A stretch of DNA of 34,447 nucleotides from JALOPX01 sp041309605 (GCA_041309605.1 JBFYZH010000084.1:1-34447); one strand, 5' to 3'; positions 1 through 8,975 are shown, counted from the first letter of the stretch. The notes: generated by a model from the sequence alone, not told the origin. Program-made: numbers and translations.

Positions 1-81
1 GAATCCTCCTGCCGCGCGAATCTCGCCGATATTATACCCGGTATTCGAACATTTGGGGCAAGTGTATTTCAATCCGTTCAT
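1..81 (-). CDS. Zinc-ribbon protein, 5' part only (C-terminus beyond window)
   Basis: Reading the minus strand from an ATG at 81-79 gives 27 codons before the window edge. The visible protein starts MNGLKYTCPKC and continues through a Tyr-Asn-Ile-Gly-Glu-Ile-Arg-Ala-Ala-Gly-Gly stretch. The CxxC knuckle (residues 8-11) and the following E-I-R-A-x-G-G pattern match small 'Zn-ribbon nucleic-acid-binding' proteins of the DUF2082/Zn_ribbon_13 type, usually about 60-75 residues with a second CxxC near the end. That second knuckle is outside the window. A strong Shine-Dalgarno sequence (AAGGAGG on the minus strand, about 89-95) sits in front of the ATG. It is divergent from secD. The biochemical role of this family is not established. 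Confidence 0.72.
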   Translation of the reverse strand, partial: MNGLKYTCPKCSNTGYNIGEIRAAGGF

Positions 82-208
82 CTCAATAACCTCCTTTTTC
101 AGCACATCCTGCGACTTCCGGCAATAATTACACGCAGAAGAGGTTTTTATTCATCGGATGTTTAAGCGGGAAGGGATGCAGGTATGTTTGGAATATTATA
201 TTTTCTCT

Positions 209-238
209 TTGACTGGGAAGGGGCAAATGTTGTAATTT
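209..238 (+). promoter_or_regulatory. Candidate sigma70 promoter for secD-secF
   Basis: TTGACT at 209-214 is followed after 18 bases by TAATTT at 233-238, a reasonable -35/-10 pair that would start transcription near 245. The rest of the 262-base gap between the divergent zinc-ribbon gene and secD (82-343) contains no convincing ORF. It holds this promoter and the hairpin at 271-302. Predicted by eye from consensus only. Confidence 0.4.
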
Positions 239-270
239 AAGTACTCTATAAGGGCCGGTGAGTCCAATGA

Positions 271-302
271 GCCCGCACAGCCGGTGCGGGCAGGTGTTTT
301 TT
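271..302 (+). terminator. Intrinsic terminator-like hairpin in the secD leader
   Basis: GCCCGCAC (271-278) pairs perfectly with GTGCGGGC (284-291) around a five-base loop, and a run of six T follows at 297-302. This is an intrinsic terminator on the + strand. It lies 41 bases before the secD start and downstream of the candidate promoter at 209-238. The upstream protein gene is on the other strand, so no + strand gene is available for it to terminate. It is therefore either an attenuator for secDF or the end of a short leader RNA of about 55 bases. Confidence 0.55.
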
Positions 303-343
303 ATATGGTACCCGCATAAGGGACTGTAATAAAGCGAGGGAAC

Positions 344-2059
344 GTGAGTAAAAGTCTTAGGTATAAAGTCATACTTGTAATTGCGGTCCTCGTGGGGTCG
401 CTGTGGTTCCTCTATCCGACAATCCGCCTGACCATGATGGGAGCCGAGAAGAGACGGGAGATGGCGACCGAACGTCCCGAAGACTTCGACAAACTCGAAA
501 AAAAAGCGCTGAAGCGTGGACTTGATCTCAGCGGCGGCATGCATATCGCCCTCGAGGTTGACGATACAAAGCTGACCGACGCCGAACGTGTCGATGTCGT
601 GGACAGGGCCCTCGAGGTGATCAGGAACCGCGTGGACCAGTTCGGAGTCTCCGAACCGGAAATCACGAAAGAGGGAACGAAAAGGATAATCGTACAGCTT
701 CCCGGTCTTCAGGACCCCTCGAGGGCGAGAAGACTTATCGGCCAGACGGCGATGCTCGAGTGGCTGCTCGTCCGACAGCAGGCCGAGGTCGCCGATGTGA
801 TAAAAAGACTCGATAATCAGCTTAAAAAAGCCGGTGCGGATACAACGGGAACAGCCGCAGGAGAAACCGGACCCGCGGCGGCGGGAGAACTTGACAGTAT
901 GTTCACCGTGGCGCAACGGGTCCCGGGTGAAGAGACGCCGGGAGCCGATACCCTTCCCGGGCTTGCGACAGAACCGATTTCGGCGCTTTCCACTGAGATC
1001 GCCGACCAGGACAGGCCGTTCAGTTCCCTCCTCATGACCTTCTATCACGACTGGCTGGTCGTACAGGAGGACAATATTCCGAAGGTCAGAAAACTGCTGG
1101 CAAGGGCGGACGTACAAAAGATCGTACCGAACGATTCGAAATTTCTCTGGCTCGACGAATGGGCCGATCTTCCCGAAGGCGGAAGGGGCAAATTCCTCTT
1201 TCTCGTGGCAACAGACGAAATGGTGTCCGGAAAGAATCTTCAGAACGCAACGCCGTCCGCCGACCCAAGCAATCCGAGCAGCCTTCTGATCAGATTCACA
1301 TTCAACAGGGCCGGGGCGCGCGAGTTGTCGCGTTTCACAGGCAAGAACGTGGGCCGCTACACGGCGATCGTTCTCGATGGAAAAATTAAATCGTACCCGG
1401 TGATAAGGAACAAAATACCTGACGGTAACGGCGTGATCGAAGGGAACTTCACTGATATCGAGGCAAGGGATCTTTCCGTGGTCCTGAGGGCGGGCGCTTT
1501 GCCGGCCGATCTGATTCCGCGGGAGGAACGCACGGTCGGCCCCAGTCTCGGGAGCGATTCGATCAAGCAGGGACTCAACGCCGGGGTTATAGGATTCATC
1601 GCGGTCGTGCTTTTCATGATTATGTACTACGGGTTCTCGGGCGTCATAGCCTCGGTCGCCCTGCTGTACAATCTTGTCATCCTCTTCGGCGTGCTCGCCT
1701 ATCTGGGCGCTGCGCTGACCCTTCCGGGGATTGGAGGCATTATTCTAACCATCGGCATGGCTGTCGATGCGAATGTGCTGATCTTCGAAAGGATAAGGGA
1801 GGAACTCAGGAAAGCCAAGACGATAAGGTCGGCGATCGACGCCGGATATGACAGGGCCTTTGTCACCATTCTGGACTCGAACCTGACCACTCTTATAACG
1901 GCTGTCGTGCTGTGGCAGTTCGGGACGGGTCCGGTCAAGGGATTCGCAACGACTCTGAGCCTGGGTATCCTTGCAAGTATGTTTGCCGCCCTTGTATTCA
2001 GCAGGATGATTTTCGATCTCTGGACGAAGAGCGGAAAGGTAACGAAGCTCAGCATATAG
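344..2059 (+). CDS. secD: Protein translocase subunit SecD
   Basis: This is the inner-membrane RND-type subunit that, with SecF, uses the proton gradient to help preproteins leave the SecYEG channel on the periplasmic side. The 571-residue protein has an N-terminal membrane helix (about 7-25) and the SecD signature L-D-L-S-G-G-M-H near residue 60. A large periplasmic region follows, then five C-terminal helices (about 410-560) with the conserved G-M-A-V-D-A-N-V-L-I-F-E-R segment that carries the proton-relay Asp. A low-complexity Ala/Gly/Thr-rich insertion (about residues 165-210) makes the periplasmic part longer than minimal SecD. The start is GTG at 344 with a weak GAGGG ahead of it. secF follows after 24 bases. 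yajC, the usual upstream neighbour, is absent here. Confidence 0.97.
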   Translation: MSKSLRYKVILVIAVLVGSLWFLYPTIRLTMMGAEKRREMATERPEDFDKLEKKALKRGLDLSGGMHIALEVDDTKLTDAERVDVVDRALEVIRNRVDQFGVSEPEITKEGTKRIIVQLPGLQDPSRARRLIGQTAMLEWLLVRQQAEVADVIKRLDNQLKKAGADTTGTAAGETGPAAAGELDSMFTVAQRVPGEETPGADTLPGLATEPISALSTEIADQDRPFSSLLMTFYHDWLVVQEDNIPKVRKLLARADVQKIVPNDSKFLWLDEWADLPEGGRGKFLFLVATDEMVSGKNLQNATPSADPSNPSSLLIRFTFNRAGARELSRFTGKNVGRYTAIVLDGKIKSYPVIRNKIPDGNGVIEGNFTDIEARDLSVVLRAGALPADLIPREERTVGPSLGSDSIKQGLNAGVIGFIAVVLFMIMYYGFSGVIASVALLYNLVILFGVLAYLGAALTLPGIGGIILTIGMAVDANVLIFERIREELRKAKTIRSAIDAGYDRAFVTILDSNLTTLITAVVLWQFGTGPVKGFATTLSLGILASMFAALVFSRMIFDLWTKSGKVTKLSI

Positions 2060-2083
2060 GGTGCTGTCTTAAGAGGAGATGAC

Positions 2084-3256
2084 ATGCAGTTTTTCCATGA
2101 TACAAATGTACATTTCGTGAACCTCAGGCATAAGGCCTATATTTTTTCCGGCGCGCTCATACTCGTCGGGATCATCTCGCTTATCGCCAGAGGGGGGCCG
2201 AACCTCAGTATCGACTTCGAAGGGGGAACGCTGATCCAGGTGAAGTTCGACCAGCATGTCCCGGCGGACAAACTCAGGGAAGCGGTTACGAAGGCGGGGT
2301 TCGTCAACGCCAAGATCCAGGATTTCGGATCGGGCGACGAATACCTCATAACGGTCGAGAAGATAAGCGAAACGGCCAAGGCCGCGGAGATCCTCATCGG
2401 AGCCCTCGGCAGGACGGCGCCCGGCGCCGGATGGAAGGTCGTGTCGACCAGGGAAATGCCTCCCGATTTTTCGAAAAAATTCGAGGGCGGCAACCTTGTG
2501 GTCGTGGAAGCCTCGACGATGCCGCCGCTCGAGGAACTCAAGGAGGGTGTGCGTCAGAACGGGGTCGGATTCATGGAAGTGACGATGCAGTCGGACAAGC
2601 GGGTTGCGTTCAGCCTGCCATTCCTCGGGATCGAATCGGAAGCCGCCGAGAACATGAAGGCCGAGATATCGAAAACCTTCCCCGACAGGCAGATAGATAT
2701 ACGCCGGACGGAGACGGTCGGGCCGAAGATCGGCGAGGAGCTCAAGAACCGCATGTGGGCCGCCATCCTGATCTCGATGTGCGGCATCCTCATATATATA
2801 AGCTGGCGTTTCGAATTTAAATTCGCCGTCGGCGCCGTCATCGCCCTGATGCACGATGTGATGATAACGGTCGGTATCTTTTCCATACTCGACAAGGAGA
2901 TCTCGATAGTGGTGATCGCGGCGCTTCTGACGATCGTCGGGTATTCTCTGAACGACACGATTGTGGTTTTCGACAGGATCAGGGAAAACTTCAGCCTTCG
3001 AAGGCGCGAATCGTACGACAGCATGGTGGATATTTCGATCAACGAAACCCTCGGCAGGACCATCAACACCTCCCTGACGACCTTGCTTGTCATATTCGCC
3101 CTCTTTTTTCTCGGCGGAGAGGTGATACACGATTTTGCATTCGCCATGCTGATCGGCGTCGGCATAGGCACTTATTCGTCGATCTTTGTGGCGAGCCCGG
3201 TTGTCATAGAGTGGCAGCACAGGATCACCGAGAGAACGAAGGTCAAGGCAGCCTGA
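2084..3256 (+). CDS. secF: Protein translocase subunit SecF, with enlarged periplasmic domain
   Basis: This is the partner of SecD in the accessory Sec translocon. The first helix (about 18-35) is followed by the SecF signature S-I-D-F-E-G-G-T. The C-terminal helices carry V-G-Y-S-L-N-D-T-I-V-V-F-D-R-I-R, the conserved proton-path segment. The start ATG has a good AGAGGAG site 5-6 bases upstream. At 390 residues it is clearly longer than E. coli SecF (323). The extra length is in the periplasmic region, about residues 36-222, where a second F-E-G-G-x-L block near residue 131 resembles the first near residue 44, suggesting a duplicated P1-like domain. No obvious terminator follows the stop codon. 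Confidence 0.96.
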   Translation: MQFFHDTNVHFVNLRHKAYIFSGALILVGIISLIARGGPNLSIDFEGGTLIQVKFDQHVPADKLREAVTKAGFVNAKIQDFGSGDEYLITVEKISETAKAAEILIGALGRTAPGAGWKVVSTREMPPDFSKKFEGGNLVVVEASTMPPLEELKEGVRQNGVGFMEVTMQSDKRVAFSLPFLGIESEAAENMKAEISKTFPDRQIDIRRTETVGPKIGEELKNRMWAAILISMCGILIYISWRFEFKFAVGAVIALMHDVMITVGIFSILDKEISIVVIAALLTIVGYSLNDTIVVFDRIRENFSLRRRESYDSMVDISINETLGRTINTSLTTLLVIFALFFLGGEVIHDFAFAMLIGVGIGTYSSIFVASPVVIEWQHRITERTKVKAA

Positions 3257-3455
3257 CGGCGCGCGGGGAATGCGACGGATTTTCTTGTTCAGAAGGAAGA
3301 ATCGCCGTTCCTGGCGGAGCGCATGTGTATCGAAGGTGAAGACCGGTCCGAAAGCCCCTTCCTTCCAGATGTCCACTTTTCAGCACACCATTCTAAAAAA
3401 GAGGACACCCTATTTTTGTCCGGTCGCGCAACTTGTTTGTTTTTAAGGCAATTAA
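3257..3455. other. Intergenic region upstream of the sigma54 promoter, with possible activator half-sites
   Basis: No convincing gene is present between secF and the promoter at 3456. TGTCC occurs at 3370-3374 and 3417-3421 and its complement GGACA at 3403-3407; the last two form an inverted repeat with a 9-base spacer. CCATTCT followed by an A-run (3388-3400) resembles a sequence upstream of the second sigma54 promoter (22760-22774). TTTTCAGCA at 3377-3385 is, on the minus strand, one mismatch from the TGCGGAAAA repeat unit found there. These could be enhancer-binding-protein sites, but this is weak and judged by eye. Confidence 0.3.
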
Positions 3456-3472
3456 CTGGCACATGCCTTGCC
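3456..3472 (+). promoter_or_regulatory. Sigma54 (-24/-12) promoter of the NTF2/NtrY-like/DUF4159/DUF4175 operon
   Basis: The sequence CTGGCACATGCCTTGCC contains TGGCAC, five bases, then TTGC. The invariant GG lies at 3458-3459 and the invariant GC at 3470-3471, exactly 12 bases apart as RpoN requires. Transcription would begin near 3483, about 65 bases before the first downstream start codon. The match to the family consensus is essentially perfect. It sits in the only long + strand gap before a six-gene run, and the second gene of that run is an NtrY-like kinase, a family tied to sigma54 regulation. Confidence 0.8.
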
Positions 3473-3547
3473 TTTATATTCAGGGCCGTAATGTAAGGTG
3501 TTGCATGATTCACGGCGCCGGGTCCCTCTGGTTGAAAGCGGGTCGTC

Positions 3548-4039
3548 TTGAAGGGTCGGATTATAAATATATTATTATTTTCCATGGCGCTGACCGTCGT
3601 ATCCTCCTCGGGGATCTCAGGGCAGGATTTGAAAAGGGTCGAGTCGGTCGAGAAAATTCTTCCGGACGAGAGGAATCCTCAGGTGGTTTTTGCCCGTTTC
3701 GAGGGGGCCTGGAAAAGGGCGGATGCCGAAGCCATCTCGACGATGACCGGCAAGAACAAGGTATTTATCCAGATGAAGGGTATGACCGAAACAGGGGAAT
3801 TTTACAGCCGGTCACAGGTATTTTTTCTTTTGAAGAAGCTGTTCAGGGAGAACAGGCAGATGAAGTTCGAATTCGTCAAATATCATAATCTGGACAGGCC
3901 CGACAGAAGAGTCTTCGCGATAGCATATAGAAGCTACAAAAACATTCGCAGCGAGAAGGTCTTTCAGGATAAGGTATATGTGACGCTCTGCAAAGAAGAG
4001 CGGGACTGGGTTCTGGCAGAGATCAAGACCACCCGCTGA
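3548..4039 (+). CDS. Secreted NTF2-like protein, DUF4783-like
   Basis: The 163-residue product begins with a typical Sec signal peptide: K-G-R, a hydrophobic core to about residue 19, and a cleavage site near S-G-I-S-G-Q. The mature part, with Y-S-R-S-Q followed by a Phe/Leu/Lys-rich helix, a K-F-E-F-V-K-Y-H strand, an R-V-F-A-I-A-Y strand and a final W-V-L-A-E-I-K strand, follows the cone-like NTF2 fold pattern of DUF4783 proteins known mainly from Bacteroidota. The start is TTG at 3548. An in-frame stop at 3533 and no other start before it force this choice, because the next ATG would cut into the signal peptide. It is the first gene after the sigma54 promoter and 31 bases before the large kinase. 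Its ligand is unknown. Confidence 0.7.
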   Translation: MKGRIINILLFSMALTVVSSSGISGQDLKRVESVEKILPDERNPQVVFARFEGAWKRADAEAISTMTGKNKVFIQMKGMTETGEFYSRSQVFFLLKKLFRENRQMKFEFVKYHNLDRPDRRVFAIAYRSYKNIRSEKVFQDKVYVTLCKEERDWVLAEIKTTR

Positions 4040-4070
4040 GGCGCCGGGCAGATTCCTGGAGACTTCCGCT

Positions 4071-7000
4071 GTGAGTATCGAAAAAGAAAGAAAGATCTTT
4101 CAAACGGTCCTCTGGACCTTCCTTGTCGCAGCGATCCTCTTTTTCACATTCTGGATATCCGCCGGAAATGCGAGAGTTCCCGCGCCGTTGTGGCTTATGC
4201 TGCTGATACTCGTCTGCGGGTTCATCGTCTTCACCTTCATCCCCAGCCCGGGCAGGGAAAAAGCGGGTCCTCCGGGTGGAAAGAAAACCGGTCGCAGATG
4301 GTATCCCCGCACGCTCGCGGATATAGTCGAGAAAACAAAGGAACCTGTGAATCCGCCCGCCGGGGAACTTCTAAAACCAGGCAGGGTCGTGGCGCCGGTT
4401 CCGCTGATCCCTCTTCTGATAATGTTGTTTCTGGTGATACTTTCGGCTCCCCGGGGTCACGGAGGGAAGGAATGGACGGCCGGGGAATCGGCAAGGTTGC
4501 TGGGAGTATATGAAAAGGCGGCGACCAGGCTTGTGTGGATCGAGCAGGCGGCGTCCGGCATCTCCCTGTCCACCATGAAAATGGTGGAAAATACAGATAT
4601 CGGCGGGCTTGATGCCGACGCCAGGGCCGCTCTGATCGCGTTGTTGGATTCCCTGGCCGTCGAAGAAGGAAAGAGGCATGAACCCTTCCGCCAGGTGGGT
4701 ATACAGATCCATTCGGAAGCAGGGGAGAGGATCGCCTGGGGAGGAGTCCCGAGATACCTGGGGAAAAAATATTACACGGCCGATAAAGCGAATGTCTTCA
4801 CGAATCGTACTCAACTATATACGCTCATGGTCAGCGAGACTCCCATCCCGTCGGGCGGCAAGGTGACCGTCGACATTCCCCTCGATGTGAACTACAGGAT
4901 CAATAACCGGTTTCTCAGAAGTACGGGGCTGGGCGAGATCATGTCTGGGAACGCCGGCGACGAGGTGGAGTACGGATTCCTGACGGGCAACGATTCCCAG
5001 GGGCCGGGATGGAATTCCGAAGAACCCGGCGACGGGCGTCCCCAGATCGTGTACGAGGAAAACGGCAGCGTGAGGGTACACGGATTGCTTGTATCCTCGC
5101 TGGGGCAGCCGCTCGCTCACCTGAGCGTCAAGGGCTGGACTTTACAGAACGCGCTCGCGGACGAGGATGAAAGGAGGGTTCTTGGCGAGGGACTTCTTCT
5201 TGCCCTCTGTGTAATAATAGTCGCCAGATGGAGCTACAGGAGGTTTGCGAAAAAGGACAGGGGCGGGTGGGACCGTCTCTTTACCCTCGTGAAAAGGGTG
5301 GCTGCGCTGGCGTTCTTTCTCGCGCTTATAAGGCACATCCTGCTGCGGCTGGAGATTCCGAACGCATTTTTCGGGACCAACCTCTTCGACCCGGCTCTCT
5401 TCGCGGACGACATGCCGGGAGGGCTGATGAGGACGATCGGGGATTTCCTGATCACATCGATCTTCCTTCTCATCCTGGTTTTCGGCTCGATCAAGGTTTT
5501 CAGGACGTATTACGGAGGGCGGCTGGAAAGAAAAATTTCCTCCAACAGCGGGTTCAGGGCGGCGCGCGTCCTCGTGAAGACCGTTTTGACATGGGCCGTC
5601 ATGATCGCGGTCACCTCGGCTGCCGCATCGCTGGTGTCGAGGGTGGTCCTCAATTCAAACCCGAGAATAATCGGGCTCGATACGGAATTCTACAGTATTC
5701 CGGTGCTCTCGCTTCACCTTGCGCTCCTGCTTTCCGTCTCCGCGATATTCGTCGGCGCGATCTTTCTGATGAGGCTTGTATTCGTCTGGAACGCAGGGCC
5801 GCTCCTCGAAGGGATCCTCGCCGCCGCCGGGGCATTCTTGCTGACGGCCAATACCGGCCATCCTCACTGGTCCCTCCTGGTGGCAGTGGCGGCGCTCGCC
5901 CTTCTCTCGACGAGGATCTTTCCGATACTGAAAAAGGAGGAGACCCTGTCGGTCATTTTCTCGTCCTTCTTTCTCGTGCTCGTATGTTCCCTTGTCGTGT
6001 ACGGCATCTCCAGCGAAAGGTACGAGCATCTCCGCAGAGGAAGGGTCATTGAGAAACTGCAGAGCTTCAACTATCCGGAAGATACCTGGCTGATGATCGT
6101 TCTGCCCGATGTCTGCGAGGGGATATTCGATAGCAGAGCCACGGTGGCGAAGGTCCTGGAGCGGAAGGAATCGACGGCGTTCGAGATATGGGCGGAAAGC
6201 GGCCTGAGCCGTTTCGGTTTTTCAAGCGTGTTCGACGTCTACGACGCGCGGGGGGAGAGATTTTCGAGGTTCTCGGTCGGGATGCCACTCGAGGTCATGA
6301 GCGCACTTCCGGACAGCCTCGTCACGGCCGAGATGCCCCACGTGTACAGTATCGGCAGGGATACGGGGGAAGGAAGGGTGCGTTTCCTCGTCGGCGTCGC
6401 CCCGCTGTACCACCTGAACGGGGCGAGGGCCGGATTCGTCGAGATAAAGGTCCCCTATTTCTTCGAGAATACGCAGTTGCTGGCACGGTCCGGCCCGATG
6501 GCCCCCGAGATCTTCCAGAACATCGAAAGCGGAACCCTCGCCCCGAGGATCGACGAACCCGAGGATCTTCTCGTCGCCAGGCTCGAGGAAGGCAGGGTCG
6601 TGGAATCGTCCTCTCCGGTCCTTCCGGCGGGCACGGTTCCCCGGGTAACTGCGGGCGAATGGTTTGACACGGGATCGGGAGACGAAAGTTACAGGTGCAC
6701 GGTCGGGTTCGGCGAGAATGGAAAAGGTTTTCTCGCCGGCTACAGGCAAGCCGGACCGGCCGAGAGAGTGCTCCAGTGGGCGATGATCATATCACTTGAT
6801 ATCATGCTGATGATGCTCTCGCTTGCCGTGCTCTTCGTTATCCGCAAGCTCCCGGTCCTGGGAAGCGTCACGCCGGCGGTTTCTCTCCGGGGGGGCCTGA
6901 GCTTCAGGAGAAAACTACTTTTTTCGTTCCTGGCTGTGTCCGTCATGCCGGTGATCCTGATGGGGATCTTTTCGAGCAGGTACATTCGGCACAGGTTTCA

Positions 7001-8972
7001 TGCGGAGGGCGACAGGGAAGCGGTTTCCGCGGCGAAATCGGCGGAGTCTTTCCTCAAGCATACCGTCAGGTCCGAGGCCGAGGCTTTTGCCGGGAGCCAG
7101 TACCTCGGGCAGATACTTTCGGGGAGCACCGAGCCCAGGATAAGGGACGTATCCGATCTGGAGGGGATGCAGTTCACGCTTTTCGATTCGGAGGGAAATC
7201 TTCTGCTCGACGAAAGCCTGAGCGATTTCAGCGCCGGCGAGGCGCGCAAATTGATCGGCGGCACCGAAACCGGCAGCGTCACGCTCTCCTACACCTACCC
7301 GTATCTTTACGGCGGGACCGTTATCGGGGTCCCCCTCCCGCGCGGCCCCGGGGGATATCTTTACTACCGCAGAAGACTCGATGACGGATTCGTCTCGGGC
7401 CTGGCCGGCGTTCTGGGCAGAAATCTCAACATCTATTTCGAAGGATTGCTCAGAGCATCGAGCGAACGCGAACTCTTCACCGGCGGATTCCTGAATCCGA
7501 TACCGGCTCCCTCCATATTCGCCGCTATCGGACTTGGAAGAACCCGGATGGCGCTGCAGGACCAGTCCCTCGGCGGGTATTCGTACAAGGTGGCCAATAT
7601 GCCGATGCCCGCCCTGAGGGGCGCAGAGGCAGGCATTCTTTCGGTTCCCCTGCTTTACAGGACCGCCTTGGTGCGCAAGGAAATCCTGCGATCGTACGCC
7701 CTGATAATGGGCCTTCTCGCGCTGATTTTCTCGGCGGCAGTCACGCTCGGGGTGTTCCTGGCGGGAAAGATCATCAACCCGATCGCGGCGCTCAGGGGCG
7801 GGACGAGAAGAATAATCAGGGGGGACCTGGAATTCAGGCTCGAAGCGGAAACACAGGACGAGATAGGCGAACTGGTGAATTCGTTCAACACGATGACCGA
7901 AGCGCTCAGGGAAGCAAGGCGCGACCTGCTTGAAAGGCAGCGGTACCTCTCGGCCATCCTGGATAACATAGCGACAGGGGTCGTCTCGACCGGAGGCGAC
8001 GGCACGATCATTACGGTCAATCCCTCCGCGGAAAGGATACTGGAGCTCGGCAGGGAGGAAATACTCGGCAATCGACCCGCCGGAATCGGGAAAGCCGGGC
8101 TGGAACCGTTCATCGCCCTTTTCGGGCAGGCCGGGGAGAATATCGTCGAAAAGGAAATCACCCTTTTCCAGGGAGAAAGAAAAAGGATACTGAAGACCGT
8201 TATCGCCGGTCTCTCCGCCGGGGGCGAGAGGCTCGGGACCGTGGTCGTCTTCGACGACCTGACGGAATTGATTCGGACCAAGAAGCTCTCGGCGTGGGTG
8301 GAGATGGCCAGGCAGATAGCTCACGAGGTCAAAAACCCGCTCACGCCGATTAAACTGTCCGTCCAGCTGATGCGCAGGGCTTACGACGAAAAGAGGGAGG
8401 AGTTCAACGAGATCTTCGAGGAAGGCGTCGAGACCGTTATCCAGCAGACGGAGATCCTCCGGAGGATCGCTTCGGAATTCTCCAGTTTCGGCAAGGCGGT
8501 CGACCTGAACCCGGAACCGGTGGATGTCGACCGGTTCATCGCTTCGATTTTGCCCGGGTACAGGGGGGCGGGGAAGGTGAACATAGTCTATGAGCCGGGC
8601 GAACCTGCCGCCGCATACGCCGACAGGGAGGCTCTCAGGAAGATCTTCGTCAACCTGCTCGAGAATGCCATGGACGCCATGCAGTCGGGAGGCGACATAA
8701 CCGTCGAGTATGCGGAAACGTCCGGTTCGGTCGAAATATCGGTGACCGATTCCGGAAGCGGGTTGTCCTCGGAGGTCGAGGAACACCTTTTCGAACCCTA
8801 TTTCTCGACGAAGACCACCGGGACCGGGCTCGGGCTGGCGATATCGCAGAGCCTCGCCCGGGACATGGAGGGCGCGATATCCCTGCGGAACAGGGACGAC
8901 GGGCACGGTGTAAAAGCCACAATAAGGATACCGGCGGCGCCGGGCGGCGGTCTCGAAAGGAATGGACATTGA
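4071..8972 (+). CDS. Giant membrane-bound NtrY-like sensor histidine kinase (1633 aa)
   Basis: This is a sensor kinase of the NtrY family, which autophosphorylates on His and passes phosphate to a response regulator, often a sigma54 activator. Three early membrane helices (about 12-31, 40-57, 108-125) precede a soluble domain (130-365). A polytopic block (about 371-650), an external domain (650-900), helices at about 900-928 and 942-975, a second external sensor domain and a final helix at about 1205-1238 follow. HAMP (1238-1290), PAS (1290-1400), HisKA with H1418 in H-E-V-K-N-P-L-T-P-I, and HATPase with the T-G-T-G-L-G-L G2 box close the protein. The H-box wording is the NtrY signature. It is about twice the usual NtrY length and no NtrX-type regulator lies beside it. 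The start is GTG with GGAG upstream. Confidence 0.9.
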   Translation: MSIEKERKIFQTVLWTFLVAAILFFTFWISAGNARVPAPLWLMLLILVCGFIVFTFIPSPGREKAGPPGGKKTGRRWYPRTLADIVEKTKEPVNPPAGELLKPGRVVAPVPLIPLLIMLFLVILSAPRGHGGKEWTAGESARLLGVYEKAATRLVWIEQAASGISLSTMKMVENTDIGGLDADARAALIALLDSLAVEEGKRHEPFRQVGIQIHSEAGERIAWGGVPRYLGKKYYTADKANVFTNRTQLYTLMVSETPIPSGGKVTVDIPLDVNYRINNRFLRSTGLGEIMSGNAGDEVEYGFLTGNDSQGPGWNSEEPGDGRPQIVYEENGSVRVHGLLVSSLGQPLAHLSVKGWTLQNALADEDERRVLGEGLLLALCVIIVARWSYRRFAKKDRGGWDRLFTLVKRVAALAFFLALIRHILLRLEIPNAFFGTNLFDPALFADDMPGGLMRTIGDFLITSIFLLILVFGSIKVFRTYYGGRLERKISSNSGFRAARVLVKTVLTWAVMIAVTSAAASLVSRVVLNSNPRIIGLDTEFYSIPVLSLHLALLLSVSAIFVGAIFLMRLVFVWNAGPLLEGILAAAGAFLLTANTGHPHWSLLVAVAALALLSTRIFPILKKEETLSVIFSSFFLVLVCSLVVYGISSERYEHLRRGRVIEKLQSFNYPEDTWLMIVLPDVCEGIFDSRATVAKVLERKESTAFEIWAESGLSRFGFSSVFDVYDARGERFSRFSVGMPLEVMSALPDSLVTAEMPHVYSIGRDTGEGRVRFLVGVAPLYHLNGARAGFVEIKVPYFFENTQLLARSGPMAPEIFQNIESGTLAPRIDEPEDLLVARLEEGRVVESSSPVLPAGTVPRVTAGEWFDTGSGDESYRCTVGFGENGKGFLAGYRQAGPAERVLQWAMIISLDIMLMMLSLAVLFVIRKLPVLGSVTPAVSLRGGLSFRRKLLFSFLAVSVMPVILMGIFSSRYIRHRFHAEGDREAVSAAKSAESFLKHTVRSEAEAFAGSQYLGQILSGSTEPRIRDVSDLEGMQFTLFDSEGNLLLDESLSDFSAGEARKLIGGTETGSVTLSYTYPYLYGGTVIGVPLPRGPGGYLYYRRRLDDGFVSGLAGVLGRNLNIYFEGLLRASSERELFTGGFLNPIPAPSIFAAIGLGRTRMALQDQSLGGYSYKVANMPMPALRGAEAGILSVPLLYRTALVRKEILRSYALIMGLLALIFSAAVTLGVFLAGKIINPIAALRGGTRRIIRGDLEFRLEAETQDEIGELVNSFNTMTEALREARRDLLERQRYLSAILDNIATGVVSTGGDGTIITVNPSAERILELGREEILGNRPAGIGKAGLEPFIALFGQAGENIVEKEITLFQGERKRILKTVIAGLSAGGERLGTVVVFDDLTELIRTKKLSAWVEMARQIAHEVKNPLTPIKLSVQLMRRAYDEKREEFNEIFEEGVETVIQQTEILRRIASEFSSFGKAVDLNPEPVDVDRFIASILPGYRGAGKVNIVYEPGEPAAAYADREALRKIFVNLLENAMDAMQSGGDITVEYAETSGSVEISVTDSGSGLSSEVEEHLFEPYFSTKTTGTGLGLAISQSLARDMEGAISLRNRDDGHGVKATIRIPAAPGGGLERNGH

Positions 8973-8975
8973 ATT

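Noticed and set aside
209..302. Resemblance to a cobalamin riboswitch (GGGAAGGG, CCGGTGAG and a GC-rich hairpin)
   Set aside because: The order of the pieces is wrong, the core pairings and the B12-box-like segment are missing, and secDF is not a cobalamin-related gene. The pieces are better explained as a promoter and an intrinsic terminator.
6915..8969. 684-codon open frame on the minus strand inside the NtrY-like kinase gene
   Set aside because: It is antisense to a protein with clear HAMP, HisKA and HATPase motifs. Its translation is rich in Arg, Pro and Gly without any recognisable domain, as expected for the complement of GC-rich coding DNA.
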